Of a stretch of DNA of 13,018 bases, positions 12,870 through 13,018 are shown piece after piece. Every line of letters starts with the position of its first letter. The stretch's first letter is position 1. A program made the translations under genes and the position numbers. The notes beneath the pieces were generated by a model. That model saw only the letters and a list, made by a program, of their open reading frames with translations, did not search any database and was not told the DNA's origin. Source of the stretch: Candidatus Aenigmatarchaeota archaeon (lineage in GTDB: Archaea; Aenigmatarchaeota; Aenigmatarchaeia; CG10238-14); NCBI GenBank assembly GCA_030672375.1, contig DAOVGP010000039.1, positions 1 to 13,018 on the forward strand. The letters run 5' to 3'.

Positions 12870-12935
12870 TTAAAATAACCCGAATCAGATAAACTATTTC
12901 AATGGAAATCACTTAAAAAATGATATAAGGGGGTG
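12870..12935 (+). promoter_or_regulatory. Promoter and ribosome binding site of the DUF1931-type gene
   Basis: TTAAAATA (12870-12877) is a TATA-like box; a transcript would start near 12900. AGGGGGTG (12928-12935) is a strong ribosome binding site seven bases before ATG 12943. A second AT-rich box at 12912-12920 is less likely, because it would start the transcript after the ribosome binding site. Confidence 0.5.
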
Positions 12936-12942
12936 TAAATAA

Positions 12943-13018
12943 ATGGCTTTAATCGTTAAGAGCGCAATAAGACAAATGATGAAGGGACAATGTAATGTCG
13001 GTGAAGATTTCTTAAAGA
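12943..13018 (+). CDS. DUF1931-type histone-fold protein, N-terminal fragment
   Basis: Only 25 codons are visible: MALIVKSAIRQMMKG followed by QCNVGEDFLK. The MALIVKSAI/V start and the spacing to a 'v..dF' motif match the N-terminus of small archaeal DUF1931 proteins, which have a histone fold but form assemblies unlike nucleosomal histones. The gene is cut by the window end, so length and C-terminus are unknown. The strong ribosome binding site and repeat-containing promoter show that it is a real, probably well-expressed gene. The cysteine at residue 17 is unusual for a histone-like protein but not informative alone. Confidence 0.6.
   Translation, partial: MALIVKSAIRQMMKGQCNVGEDFLK

Larger units (their letters stand above)
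12656..12942. other. 287-bp intergenic region with repeat cluster
   Basis: No gene is apparent here. It holds two TTTTTGTGCA motifs (12725-12734, 12795-12804), one TTATTGTGCA variant (12813-12822), a close pair of TTCTAAG (12754-12760, 12765-12771), copy 2 of the 37-bp repeat, and the promoter and ribosome binding site of the next gene. No tRNA-like cloverleaf was found. Confidence 0.7.

Noticed and set aside
12902..12916. Four-codon upstream reading frame (ATG 12902) before the DUF1931-type gene
   Set aside because: It is too short and lacks a ribosome binding site; such frames are common by chance.

Overview
The window is archaeal. It encodes a TBP (partial), TFB, MCM, an RPA-type OB protein, aIF2-beta, both clamp-loader (RFC) subunits, a Fap7/AK6-type adenylate kinase, DUF424 and histone-fold proteins, all archaeal information-processing genes. 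The DNA is AT-rich, genes are tightly packed with 1-20 bp overlaps, TTG starts occur, and archaeal TATA boxes are visible. The compact RFC large subunit hints at a small-genome lineage (for example DPANN), but the phylum cannot be fixed by eye.

Region 1 (1-3846, + strand) holds the end of TBP, MCM helicase, an RPA-family OB-fold/winged-helix protein, aIF2-beta, and a protein that reads as a histone fold with a C-terminal coiled coil. TBP-MCM-RPA are closely spaced. aIF2-beta and the histone-like gene each have their own TATA box. Region 2 (3871-4513, +) holds DUF424 and an overlapping pilin-like membrane protein. Region 3 (4494-6586, - strand) is the clamp-loader operon: RFC small, then RFC large, coupled by an ATGA overlap. 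It diverges from the AK6 kinase (6650-7186, +) across a shared promoter.

Region 4 (7183-9795, -) holds TFB, a membrane-anchored OB-fold protein and a TctA-like multispanning carrier. The last two abut with no spacer.

Region 5 (about 9882-12864) looks accessory. It is bounded by a perfect 37-bp direct repeat and holds an unrecognised HExxH-containing protein, a PLD-like nuclease whose 5' end is broken by an apparent one-base frameshift, a HEPN-fold protein directly upstream of it (start and stop overlapping as ATGA), an unrecognised 104-residue protein, and a nucleotidyltransferase-fold protein. A 13-bp core of the repeat recurs upstream of the 104-residue gene, so all three copies sit in promoter regions of + strand genes. 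The last of these is a DUF1931-type histone-fold gene cut by the window edge. The HEPN-PLD pair is the best candidate for a little-described system (defence or toxin-antitoxin). The repeat family is either a shared operator or the scar of a mobile insertion.

Translation signals are mixed. Several genes use GTGAT (or GGGAT) followed by exactly three bases and the start codon. Others have a TATA box about 26 bp from the start codon and look leaderless. No rRNA, tRNA, CRISPR array or insertion sequence was seen.
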